Positions 1-7,342 of a stretch of DNA of 64,000 bases are shown one piece after another (position 1 is the first letter of the stretch; each line of letters starts with the position of its first letter). The stretch is from assembly GCA_001898625.1 (NCBI GenBank), contig MKUP01000010.1, positions 652,125 to 716,124 of the forward strand, in the 5' to 3' direction. Both the position numbers and the translations under genes were made by a program. Source of the DNA: Burkholderiales bacterium 67-32 (GTDB lineage: Bacteria; Pseudomonadota; Gammaproteobacteria; Burkholderiales; Burkholderiaceae_B). Below the pieces are notes generated by a model that had not been told where the DNA came from, did not search any database, and saw only the letters and a list, made by a program, of their open reading frames with translations.

Positions 1-598
1 CGCTGACTTGTCCGCCCAGCAGGTCGTTCAGCGCCGGCGCGGTGCCCTTATACGGCACGACCAGGATGTCGAGCCTGGCGTCGTGCTTGATGGCTTCTTC
101 CGCCACGTGCATGGGCGATCCGACGGCGGAGGTGCCGAAGGTGAACTTGGCGGGGTTGGCGCGCGCCTGGTCGATGAATTCCTTGAGGTTGGCGGCCGGC
201 ACGCTGGGGTGCGCGGCCAGCAGCATGGGCACGGAGCCCAGCAGCGAGATGGGCGTGAAGTCCTTGGCCGTGTCGTAGGGCACGGTGTCGGACATCAGGG
301 CGTTGGCGATCAGGGTGGGCGACTGCACCAGCAAGGTGTAGCCGTCGGCCGGCGCGCGCGCCACGGCTTCGCTGCCGATGGCGCCGCTGGCGCCAGCGCG
401 GTTCTCGACAACGAAGGACTGGCCCGTCTGTTCGGACAATCTGCCGGCCACCACGCGGGCGACCAGGTCCACGGTGCCGCCGGGGGCGTAGGGAACGATG
501 ATGCGCACGGGCCGCGACGGATACCCCTGCGCCTGGGCCGCCGCGGTAGCGGCCAGCACGCCTGCGCCCAGCACGATCTTGCCTATCCAGGATTTCAT
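1..598 (-). CDS. Bug/TctC-family periplasmic solute-binding protein (C-terminus beyond window)
   Basis: Partial gene: about 199 N-terminal codons are present and the rest runs off the left edge. Starts at ATG 598. A signal peptide of about 23 residues ends in AAAQAQ, followed by the family pattern YPSRPVRIIVPYAPGG, then VVENRAGASGAIG, ADGYTLL and VVPYKGTAP. Bug proteins are extracytoplasmic receptors for small organic acids, and most are orphans without TctA/TctB membrane partners. It lies 58 bp downstream of the amidohydrolase gene on the same strand and is probably the last gene of the operon that starts at 4060, so its ligand may be the substrate of that pathway. Ligand unknown. Confidence 0.93.
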   Translation of the reverse strand, partial: MKSWIGKIVLGAGVLAATAAAQAQGYPSRPVRIIVPYAPGGTVDLVARVVAGRLSEQTGQSFVVENRAGASGAIGSEAVARAPADGYTLLVQSPTLIANALMSDTVPYDTAKDFTPISLLGSVPMLLAAHPSVPAANLKEFIDQARANPAKFTFGTSAVGSPMHVAEEAIKHDARLDILVVPYKGTAPALNDLLGGQVS

Positions 599-656
599 GC
601 ATGTCTCCTCGGTGCGTGCCGGCTATGTTTCCGGCATCGCCGTTGCGGGCTGCAAC

Positions 657-1676
657 TCAGCAGTCGCAGCCCATTTTCAACAGCTTCAAGGCGTTGCCGA
701 AGTAAATGCCTTCGCGGTCGGCTTCGCTCAGGTCCAGTGCGTCGATGGCCTCGGGAATGCTGCGGATGAAGGCCGGCCCGCCTTCCGGATCGAACGGGCA
801 ATCGGTCGCGAACAGGACTTTCTCGGCGCCGAAGAACTCCAGGCCGCAGGCCACGCCGGCCTTGGATCCCGCCAGCGCGGTGTCGGCGTAGAACATGCGG
901 AAGTAGTCGATGGGCCGCTTGGGCATGCGCTGGAGCAAACCCTCGTAGTCTTCGTCCGAGGTGCGGCTACCGAATTGGTCCAGCCCCGGCCCCACTCTGC
1001 CGTCGAAGAACGGGATCATGGCGCCCATGTGATGGGTGACCAGTTTCATCTCGGGCAGCTTGTCGAAGAAGCCGGAGAACACCATGCGGGTCATGGCCGC
1101 GCTGGTTTCGTAGGGCCAGCCGAAGGTCCACCAGATCTCGAACTTGGACTTCTTTTCGGTCAGGTAATCGGGGAAGTTCGCGCCGCGGGCCGGGTGCATC
1201 CAGATCGGCACCTGGTATTCGTTCACCGCTTTCTCGAAGATGGGCCAGAACTCGGGATCGTCCAGCGGCCGGCCGTTGACGTTAGTGAAGATCTGGATAC
1301 CTCGCGCGCCCAGCTCGCCAATGGCCCGGTCCATTTCCCGCAGCGCGGCCTCGACGTTGTTCATGGGCAGCGAAGCGACAAAGGCCGGGAATTTGTCGGG
1401 ATGCTGGGCGACGATCTCGGCCATGCCGTCGTTGGCCAGCCGGGCCAGTTCCGGCGAGTCTTCCGGCCCGGCCACGAACTCGATGGGCGGCGACGACAGG
1501 GTCAGGATCTGCTGGTATCCCGGGAACTCGTCCATCATCTTCAGGCGGGCATCCAGGTCGTACAGGACGGGTACCGTCAACCAGCGCTTGATCGCGCCCG
1601 GGTCCTTGGCGAGCGCTTTCATGCGCTCGAAGTACGCGGGCGGGAACAGGTGCGAATAGCTATCGATTTTTCTCAC
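657..1676 (-). CDS. Amidohydrolase-family (ACMSD-type) metal-dependent decarboxylase/hydrolase
   Basis: 339 residues, the usual size for the aminocarboxymuconate-semialdehyde decarboxylase-like branch (amidohydrolase_2). Candidate metal and catalytic residues are H161 (WMHPARG), H215/H216 (THHMG) and D292 (FATDCPFD). At the N-terminus, where the family normally has an HxH pair, the sequence reads IDSYSHLFPP, so the first histidine is Tyr7 and only H9 is kept; I recall related proteins with IDVYCH here. Members decarboxylate or hydrolyse aromatic-derived acids. The gene follows the DUF993 gene by 33 bp and precedes the Bug gene, so it should act in the same pathway. Substrate unknown. Confidence 0.88.
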   Translation of the reverse strand: MRKIDSYSHLFPPAYFERMKALAKDPGAIKRWLTVPVLYDLDARLKMMDEFPGYQQILTLSSPPIEFVAGPEDSPELARLANDGMAEIVAQHPDKFPAFVASLPMNNVEAALREMDRAIGELGARGIQIFTNVNGRPLDDPEFWPIFEKAVNEYQVPIWMHPARGANFPDYLTEKKSKFEIWWTFGWPYETSAAMTRMVFSGFFDKLPEMKLVTHHMGAMIPFFDGRVGPGLDQFGSRTSDEDYEGLLQRMPKRPIDYFRMFYADTALAGSKAGVACGLEFFGAEKVLFATDCPFDPEGGPAFIRSIPEAIDALDLSEADREGIYFGNALKLLKMGCDC

Positions 1677-1709
1677 GCGGCTTCCTTTGTCGAGACCGAT
1701 CCAGCGGTC

Positions 1710-2900
1710 CTATCGTCCATCTACGCCATGCAGGGCCAGCAAGGTATTCATCCGGCCCACCGCCAGTTCGGGCTGCTCCAGCAGGCCCGCCGCGTCCGCC
1801 AGCCGGAACAGCTCGGCAAAGTGTTGCAGCGATCGCGTGCTCTGCTGCCCGCCCACCATCGCGAAGTGGTCCTGGTGGCCGTTGAGCCAGGCCATGAACA
1901 CGACACCCGTCTTGTAGAAGCGCGTGGGCGCGCTGAAGATGTGGCGCGACAGCGGCACGGTGGGCGCCAGGATGCGGTTGAAGGCGTCCACGTTGCCGGC
2001 CGCCAATTCCGCCAGCGCCGCGCTGGCGGCCGGGGCGATGGCGTCGAAGATGCCCAGCAGCGCATCGCTCTGGCGGTGGTTGGGCAGTTCGCCCTGGCCG
2101 TCGCCGGCGATCAGTTCGGCGTAGTTGAAGTCGTCGCCGGTGTACATGCGCACGCCCGCGGGCAGGCGCCGGCGCATGGCGATTTCCTTGTCCTTGTCCA
2201 GCAGCGAGATCTTGATGCCGTCGACCTTGTCGGGGTGCGCGGCGATCACGCCCAGCGCCGTCCGCATGGCGGCATCCACGTCGCCGCTGCCCCAGTAGCC
2301 CTTCAGCGCCGGGTCGAACATGTCGCCCAGCCAATGCAGGATGACGGGTTCGCGGGCCTGGCCCAGGATGCGGTCGTAGACCCGTTCGTAGTCGGCGGGG
2401 CCGCGCGCCACGCGGGCCAGCGCGCGGCTCGCCATGACGATCAGCCGGCCGCCCAGGCCTTCGATGGCGGCCATTTGTTCTTCGTAGGCGCGGATCACGT
2501 CGTCGATGCCCCGGGCGTCCTCGGGCGCCAGGTGGTCGGTGCCGCAGCCCGAGGCCACGCGGGCGCCCGGCACATCGCGGGCGGCGTCCAGCGAGCGGCG
2601 GATCAACTCAAGAGACGTCGGCCAGTCCAGCCCCATGCCGCGCTGCGCGGTGTCCATGGCCTCGGCCACGCCCAGGCCCAGCGCCCACAGACGCTGGCGA
2701 TAGGCGATGGTGGCGTCCCAGTCCACGGCGCATTGCAGCCACGGGTCGATGGCCGCCAGCGGATCGGCCACGACGTGCGCCGCCGAATAGGCAATGCGAT
2801 CGAAGCGCGCGCCGGCGGGCGGCGCCTGGAACGGCGCGCTATCGCGCAGCGCGTATCGGTGCAGGCCGCCGGCCGACGGCAGGCTGATCGACAGGCTCAT
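1710..2900 (-). CDS. DUF993-family protein (dihydrodipicolinate synthase-like TIM barrel, function unknown)
   Basis: 396 residues from ATG 2900. The start overlaps the stop of the upstream dehydrogenase as ATGA, so the two are translationally coupled. Recognised as DUF993 from stretches such as VILHWLGDMFDP, DGIKISLLD, MYTGDDFNY and HIFSAPTRFYKTGVV. The lysine in GIKIS would sit where class I aldolases form a Schiff base, but this is an inference. In Proteobacteria such genes commonly adjoin sugar- or inositol-type Gfo/Idh/MocA dehydrogenases, as here. Enzymatic activity is not established; an aldolase or lyase role is plausible. Confidence 0.85.
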   Translation of the reverse strand: MSLSISLPSAGGLHRYALRDSAPFQAPPAGARFDRIAYSAAHVVADPLAAIDPWLQCAVDWDATIAYRQRLWALGLGVAEAMDTAQRGMGLDWPTSLELIRRSLDAARDVPGARVASGCGTDHLAPEDARGIDDVIRAYEEQMAAIEGLGGRLIVMASRALARVARGPADYERVYDRILGQAREPVILHWLGDMFDPALKGYWGSGDVDAAMRTALGVIAAHPDKVDGIKISLLDKDKEIAMRRRLPAGVRMYTGDDFNYAELIAGDGQGELPNHRQSDALLGIFDAIAPAASAALAELAAGNVDAFNRILAPTVPLSRHIFSAPTRFYKTGVVFMAWLNGHQDHFAMVGGQQSTRSLQHFAELFRLADAAGLLEQPELAVGRMNTLLALHGVDGR

Positions 2901-4060
2901 CGCTGGGCTCCGACGTCGAGCCGGGGCACGTCTACCCAGCGCCGCTCTTTCCAGCTTTGCAGCGCGGCCTCGACCAGTTGCACGCCCTTGGCGCCCTCGG
3001 GCAGCGTCCAGCGGTACGGGGCGTCCTCCACCACGTGGCGGATGAAGTGCTCCCACTGGATCTTGAAACCGTTGTCGTAGACCTGGGTGTCGGGCACTTC
3101 CTGCCATTGGTCGAAGAAGGTCATGGTCTGTTTGACGTCGGGGTTCCACACCGGCTTGGGCGTATTGACGCGCGACTGCGCGCGGCAGTCGGTCAGCCCC
3201 GCCACGGCCGATCCGTGCGTGCCGTCCACGTGGAAGGTGACCAGGTCGTCGCGCCGCACGCGGGTCGTCCACGAGCTGTTCACCTGGGCCACCACGCCGT
3301 CGGCCAGTTCGAAGGTGGCATAGCAGGCGTCGTCGGCGGTGGCCTGGTAAGGCTTGCCCGCTTCGTCCCAGCGCGTGGGGATGTGCGTCTTGCCCAGGCA
3401 GGACACGGCCTGCACTTCGCCGAACAGGTTGTCCAGCACGTAGCGCCAGTGGCAGACCATGTCGAGGATGATGCCGCCGCCGTCTTCGGTGCGGTAGTTC
3501 CAGGACGGCCGCTGGATGGGTTGCAGGTCGCCCTCGAACACCCAGTAGCCGAACTCGATGCGCACCGACAGGATCTTGCCGAAGAAGCCGGCCTTGTTGA
3601 GCATGTCGAGCTTGCGCAGGCCCGGCAGGAACAGCTTGTCCTGCACCGCGCCGTGCTTGAGGCCCGAGCCTTCGGCCAGCCGGCAGATCTCCACGGCCTC
3701 GTTCAGGTTGGTGGCGATGGGCTTCTCGCAATACACGTGCTTGCCGGCGCGGATGGCCTTGGCCAGCAGCGTGGGGCGCATCTGCGTCGTGCCGGCGTCG
3801 AAGAACACCGAGTCGTCCGGGTTGGCCAGAGCCTCGTCCAGATCCGTGCCCCAGCGCGGGATGTCGTGGGCCTTGGCCAGGGCTTCCATCTTCTCGGCAT
3901 TGCGGCCGACCAGGATGGGGTCGGGCATGACCTTGTCGCCATTGGACAGCGTGACGCCGCCCTGCTTGCGTAGGGCCACGATGGACCGGATCAGGTGCTG
4001 GTTCATGCCCATGCGGCCGGTCACCCCGTGCATGATCAGGCCGAGTCGTTGTGTTGCCAT
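2897..4060 (-). CDS. Gfo/Idh/MocA-family NAD(P)-dependent oxidoreductase
   Basis: 387 residues from ATG 4060. I chose this start over an in-frame codon 12 residues upstream because GGAG lies 6 bases before it and MATQRLGLIMHGVTGRMG begins directly with the Rossmann strand. The family EKP motif is present (CEKPIATNLNEA), followed by the C-terminal alpha/beta domain with GGGIILDMVCHWRYVL, where D and H are the usual catalytic region. Members oxidise sugars, inositols and other hydroxylated rings. First gene of a four-gene operon (dehydrogenase, DUF993, amidohydrolase, Bug) preceded by two dyad sites at 4083-4117. The real substrate cannot be read from the sequence. Confidence 0.9.
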   Translation of the reverse strand: MATQRLGLIMHGVTGRMGMNQHLIRSIVALRKQGGVTLSNGDKVMPDPILVGRNAEKMEALAKAHDIPRWGTDLDEALANPDDSVFFDAGTTQMRPTLLAKAIRAGKHVYCEKPIATNLNEAVEICRLAEGSGLKHGAVQDKLFLPGLRKLDMLNKAGFFGKILSVRIEFGYWVFEGDLQPIQRPSWNYRTEDGGGIILDMVCHWRYVLDNLFGEVQAVSCLGKTHIPTRWDEAGKPYQATADDACYATFELADGVVAQVNSSWTTRVRRDDLVTFHVDGTHGSAVAGLTDCRAQSRVNTPKPVWNPDVKQTMTFFDQWQEVPDTQVYDNGFKIQWEHFIRHVVEDAPYRWTLPEGAKGVQLVEAALQSWKERRWVDVPRLDVGAQR

Positions 4061-4082
4061 GCGTGTCTCCGTCGTCGACTGT

Positions 4083-4117
4083 GTGCAGGTCTGCACTTAA
4101 TTCACCATTTGGTGAAT
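4083..4117. promoter_or_regulatory. Two adjacent dyad operators upstream of the dehydrogenase operon
   Basis: Positions 4100-4117 read ATTCACCATTTGGTGAAT, with 8-bp arms perfect around TT. Just next to it, 4083-4096 read GTGCAGGTCTGCAC, with 6-bp arms around GT. Both lie within 60 bp of the start codon at 4060. They look like binding sites for one or two dimeric repressors. No regulator gene adjoins this operon within the window. Confidence 0.6.
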
Positions 4118-4239
4118 AGTGACGAGATGGCCGGCGGATGTCAACGGCAGAAACGGCAGGCGGACAGCGGGAGAAACCCTAATCCGTGTCAGACTGGCGG
4201 GGTTCCGGCACCCGCCGGGCAGCCTCGATCAGGAGATGC

Positions 4240-5055
4240 ATGGAAAGCCCCCTATTCCCCATGGACATTGCCGGCCAGGTAGACCTCGCCCGGGCGGTGA
4301 TCGAACGGCATCTGGCCGATACGCTGGTGGCGATCCACCTGTACGGCTCGGCGCGGGATGGCGGCTTGAAGCGGTACAGCGACATCGACCTGCTGGTCGC
4401 CGTGCGCGCCCGGCTGCCCGAGCCGCTGCGGCGCGACCTGATGCGGGACCTGCTGGCCGTTTCCGTGCCCGTGGACAGCGGCGGACCATGGCGGGCGCTG
4501 GAAGTGACCGTCGTTGCTCTGGAGGACGTGGCGCCCTGGCGCCATCCGGCCAGGCGCGAACTGCAATTCGGCGAGTGGCTACGCCAGGACCTGCTGGCCG
4601 GTGTCGTCGAGCCCCCGGTCCTGGACCACGACCTCGCGATCCTGTTGACCAAGGCCCGGCAGCACAGCGTCGCCCTGGTTGGCCCGCCGGCCGCGTCCCT
4701 GTTCGACGCGGTGCCGCCGCGCGACTTCCGCACCGCACTGGCCGATACCCTGGCGCAGTGGAACACCGAAGAGGACTGGGAAGGCGACGAACGCAACATC
4801 ATCCTCGCCCTGGCGCGGATCTGGTACAGCGCCGCCACCGGCCGGATCGCGCCCAAGGACGTCGCGGCCGCGTGGACGCTGGAACGCCTGCCCGACGAGC
4901 ACCGCCCCACCCTGGCGGCCGCGCGGGCCGCCTACCTGAACGGGGAACAGGACGGCCCCATCGACGGCGACCGGGTCGCCGCCTTCATCCGCTACGCCCG
5001 GCCGGCAATAGAAAACATCCTGGCGGGACCCTCGGCCTTGTGCGATCCCGCATAA
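4240..5055 (+). CDS. aadA: Aminoglycoside 3''-nucleotidyltransferase, ANT(3'')/AadA family
   Basis: 271 residues. Start at ATG 4240, preceded by AGGAG with a 4-base gap; the family's usual N-terminus would correspond to about residue 8-15. The nucleotidyltransferase core is HLYGSARDGGLKRYSDID, with metal ligands D48 and D50 and the catalytic base E88 (RALEVTVV). Downstream come RELQFGEW (W113), DLAILLTKARQHS and the C-terminal drug-binding helical domain with GDERNIILALARIWYS. All these blocks closely match AadA streptomycin/spectinomycin adenylyltransferases. The gene stands alone: I see no integrase, attC site or mobile element beside it, so it looks like a chromosomal resident, not a cassette. 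Resistance is inferred, not shown. Confidence 0.9.
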   Translation: MESPLFPMDIAGQVDLARAVIERHLADTLVAIHLYGSARDGGLKRYSDIDLLVAVRARLPEPLRRDLMRDLLAVSVPVDSGGPWRALEVTVVALEDVAPWRHPARRELQFGEWLRQDLLAGVVEPPVLDHDLAILLTKARQHSVALVGPPAASLFDAVPPRDFRTALADTLAQWNTEEDWEGDERNIILALARIWYSAATGRIAPKDVAAAWTLERLPDEHRPTLAAARAAYLNGEQDGPIDGDRVAAFIRYARPAIENILAGPSALCDPA

Positions 5056-5082
5056 AAAAGGCGGCCCGCGATACGGGCCGCC
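5054..5082 (-). terminator. Rho-independent terminator of the TauD-like gene
   Basis: Nine-bp arms GGCGGCCCG (5060-5068) and CGGGCCGCC (5074-5082) with a 5-nt loop. On the minus strand the stem is followed by six T (A run 5054-5059). It sits 34 bp beyond the stop of the minus-strand dioxygenase and abuts the stop of the convergent aadA gene, so it may also slow transcription from that side. Confidence 0.85.
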
Positions 5083-5115
5083 CAAACCAGGCAACAACGA
5101 CAACGAAGAGAAGAA

Positions 5116-5928
5116 TCAGCCGGCCACGGGCGCCGCGTTGCCTTCGACCTGGACCCGGAAACCCGAGCGGATATTGGGCCAGTAGTCCCAGATCGCCTTG
5201 TGATGCGTGCAGCGGTTGTCCCAGAACGCGATCGAATGCGCCTCCCAGCGGAAGCGGCAGGTCCACTCGGGCTTGTTGCAGTGATCGACCAGGAATTTCA
5301 GGACGCGCTCGCCTTCGAGGCGGGGCAGTTCGTTGATGTGCGACGTGAAGTCGGTGTTGACGTAGATCAGCTTCTTTCCGCTCTCGGGGTGGCGCACGAT
5401 GACCGGGTGCGAGGAGATCGGCGTGCCGGGGCCGAAGACGCGCGTGCCGTCATGGGTGGCGGTCAGGCCTTCCAGGTACACCTTCATCCGGGGCGACAGC
5501 GCATCGTAGGCCGCGTACATGCTGGCGAACATGGTGTCGCCGCCGCCGTGCGGGGGCACCGTGTGGTTGTACAGCATGCTGCCCAGCGGCGGGATGGCGG
5601 CACAGGACTGGTCGCTGTGGAAGTTTTCGCCCGAGATCTGCTTGGAGGTCTCGTCGTAGTGGAACTTGCGCACCAGCGGGTTATCGGTGGTCTTGCTGAT
5701 GGTGTTGACGCCGACGTGCTTGCCCAGCGATCCGAAATACTCCGCCGCGCGGATCTGGTCTTCGAAACTGATTTTCTGGTCGCGAAAGAAAATGACCTGG
5801 AATTCGATGAATGCCGCGCGCAGTTCCTTGACCTCCTGGTCGGACAGCGGGCGGGTCAGATCGATATTCCCGATTTCCGCGCCAATATGCGGGGATACGG
5901 GTTTGACCGTTATGGCTTCATATTTCAT
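5116..5928 (-). CDS. TauD/TfdA-family Fe(II)/2-oxoglutarate-dependent dioxygenase
   Basis: 270 residues from ATG 5928, with AGGA 7 bases upstream. Facial triad candidates are H104 and D106 (NFHSDQS) and H242/H243 (CTHHKAIWDY). The 2-oxoglutarate-binding arginine is R254 or R258 (IRSGFRVQ). The N-terminus has the family pattern IGAEIGNIDLTRPLSDQE. The family hydroxylates taurine, 2,4-D, alkyl sulfates and other acids; the substrate here is open. It lies 146 bp downstream of a LysR gene on the same strand, and its upstream region carries the same ATGC-N7-GCAT dyad as the LysR promoter, so it is probably that regulator's target. Confidence 0.93.
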   Translation of the reverse strand: MKYEAITVKPVSPHIGAEIGNIDLTRPLSDQEVKELRAAFIEFQVIFFRDQKISFEDQIRAAEYFGSLGKHVGVNTISKTTDNPLVRKFHYDETSKQISGENFHSDQSCAAIPPLGSMLYNHTVPPHGGGDTMFASMYAAYDALSPRMKVYLEGLTATHDGTRVFGPGTPISSHPVIVRHPESGKKLIYVNTDFTSHINELPRLEGERVLKFLVDHCNKPEWTCRFRWEAHSIAFWDNRCTHHKAIWDYWPNIRSGFRVQVEGNAAPVAG

Positions 5929-6056
5929 GGTGTTTTCCTGATTCCGCAAAAACAAACTACCGGCAACCCCCGGCGGCCACCGGTGGCCCGGTCGGCATGG
6001 ATGGAATCATCTCCTTTGGGCCGCGATCTTGCTAGCCCCCAGGTCGACTAGTTGTT

Positions 6057-6071
6057 ATGCAATTCTCGCAT
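6057..6071. promoter_or_regulatory. Putative LysR box upstream of the TauD-like gene
   Basis: ATGCAATTCTCGCAT, an ATGC-N7-GCAT dyad that satisfies the T-N11-A pattern of LysR-type sites. It lies about 130 bp before the dioxygenase start at 5928. A near-copy, ATGCAGTATTCGCAT, lies at 7009-7023 before the LysR gene itself. Confidence 0.55.
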
Positions 6072-6074
6072 TAC

Positions 6075-6989
6075 TCATCCCGCAGGCTCGCTGCCGGCCA
6101 GGGTTTCAGCCGCGGTTTGCCGCAGCAGGTCCACGGTCTTGGCGGTCAACAGCGTGGGTGGCCGCCGGCTGTGCGTGACCAGCCCGATCACCCCGCCCAC
6201 CACCGGCTCCACCAGCGGACAGATGCGCAGGTCGGTGCCCGGCATGCCCGCCCGCACCAGGTTATAGGGCACCACGGCCGCGCCGAAGCCCTTGTCGACC
6301 AGCGCCACGATGGCCTCGACGCCGTCGATCTCGAAGGCGATGTCGAGCGTGATGCCCTGCCGCGCGGCCTCGGCCTCGACCAGCATGCGCAGCGGATGCG
6401 GCTCGGACGGGAAGATCAGCCGGTGCTCGGCCAGATGAGAGAACGCCAGCGGACGGCTCTCCTGCCCCGCCTCCGTCTTGCGCAGGATCAGGCACAGCGG
6501 CTCGCGCACCAGGGGCTCGATCTCGGTCAGGGTCGAGACAGCCGGGTCGTACATCAGCGCGGCGTCCAGTTTGTCGGAGATCAGGCGCTCGTACAGCGTC
6601 ATGCTGAGCGCCTCGACGATGGTGAGCCGGGCCAGCGGAAAGCGTTCGCTGAAGGCGCGCACCAGCGGCACGGTCAGCACCCGCCCCAGGGACGGCGGCA
6701 TGCCGATCACCACTCGGCCGGTGATTTCGGTTTCCGACCGCGACAGTACCTGGGTGGCGGCGTCGAGCTGCTGCAGCACGCTGCGGGCGAACAACAGGAA
6801 TTGCTCGCCCGCGTCGGTCAGCACGATGCCGCGCCCATGGCGGTGGAACAGGGTCTTGCGCAGGTCCACCTCGAGCTGGCGGATCTGCCGACTCAGGAAG
6901 GGCTGCCCCAGGCCGAGGGCCGCGGCGGCCCGGCTGAAGCTGCCATGCTCGGCCACGCGGACGAAGTATTCGAGCTGCTTGAAATCCAT
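6075..6989 (-). CDS. LysR-family transcriptional regulator
   Basis: 304 residues. The N-terminal winged helix-turn-helix is typical: MDFKQLEYFVRVAEHGSFSR, then AAAALGLGQPFLSRQIRQLE with the recognition helix at about residues 27-38. The remainder is the LysR substrate-binding fold with GRVVIGMPPSLGRVL and IDGVEAIVALVDKGFGAAVVP. It is transcribed towards the TauD-like dioxygenase and divergently from a Bug gene. The shared ATGC-N7-GCAT boxes suggest autoregulation and control of the dioxygenase, possibly also of the Bug gene. The inducer is unknown. Confidence 0.95.
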   Translation of the reverse strand: MDFKQLEYFVRVAEHGSFSRAAAALGLGQPFLSRQIRQLEVDLRKTLFHRHGRGIVLTDAGEQFLLFARSVLQQLDAATQVLSRSETEITGRVVIGMPPSLGRVLTVPLVRAFSERFPLARLTIVEALSMTLYERLISDKLDAALMYDPAVSTLTEIEPLVREPLCLILRKTEAGQESRPLAFSHLAEHRLIFPSEPHPLRMLVEAEAARQGITLDIAFEIDGVEAIVALVDKGFGAAVVPYNLVRAGMPGTDLRICPLVEPVVGGVIGLVTHSRRPPTLLTAKTVDLLRQTAAETLAGSEPAG

Positions 6990-7008
6990 GGTTTTCGATC
7001 TAACAGAA

Positions 7009-7023
7009 ATGCAGTATTCGCAT
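7009..7023. promoter_or_regulatory. Putative LysR box in the LysR/Bug divergent region
   Basis: ATGCAGTATTCGCAT, an ATGC-N7-GCAT dyad 20 bp upstream of the LysR start (6989) and 48 bp upstream of the -35 element at 7071. It matches the site at 6057-6071 in both outer arms and in the central TCGCAT half. Confidence 0.55.
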
Positions 7024-7070
7024 AGCTTGTTGCTATCTTCCAGCCAAGACGGCGATTTGGCAAGAAGCGC

Positions 7071-7103
7071 TTGACACCCTTCGACACGCGCTTATAGTGT
7101 GTC
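7071..7103 (+). promoter_or_regulatory. Sigma70-type promoter with an overlapping GACAC-N11-GTGTC dyad
   Basis: TTGACA at 7071-7076, a 16-bp spacer, then TATAGT at 7093-7098. It drives the plus-strand Bug gene starting at 7343. The dyad GACAC (7083-7087) and GTGTC (7099-7103) brackets the -10 box, a good position for a repressor. The predicted transcript has a leader of about 235 nt. Confidence 0.65.
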
Positions 7104-7342
7104 ACCTATTAACCATTGGACCATACACGAAACACGGCATTCGGTTTAAACACCACATATCGTGATCGTTTTTTTCGTGGGAGTTCCGTGGACCACGCCA
7201 ACCCTCCACGGTTTGCGCGGATTATCAACGGAAGAGACATCAATAATATTCCCGCCCATATGGCCGGAATAACCCGTATTTATCCGCCCTGAATCGGCGG
7301 GATATCTTCTTCCTTCGTTTTTTCGTCCAGAGAGCATTCACC
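7104..7342 (+). other. Long gene-free leader of the Bug gene
   Basis: No convincing gene is present. The stretch is less GC-rich than its surroundings. It holds a hairpin with arms TATCCGCC (7281-7288) and GGCGGGATA (7296-7304, one bulged base), followed by a pyrimidine-rich tract to 7326 that includes six T. This resembles a leaky terminator or attenuator just before the start at 7343. I recognise no known riboswitch. Confidence 0.4.

Noticed and set aside
4186..5055. Integron gene cassette
   Set aside because: No attC-like inverted repeat, integrase or adjoining cassette; the downstream hairpin is a simple terminator for the convergent gene.
7146..7337. A 63-codon minus-strand frame in the leader before the Bug gene
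   Set aside because: No ribosome site, no family, and it lies in a structured leader.
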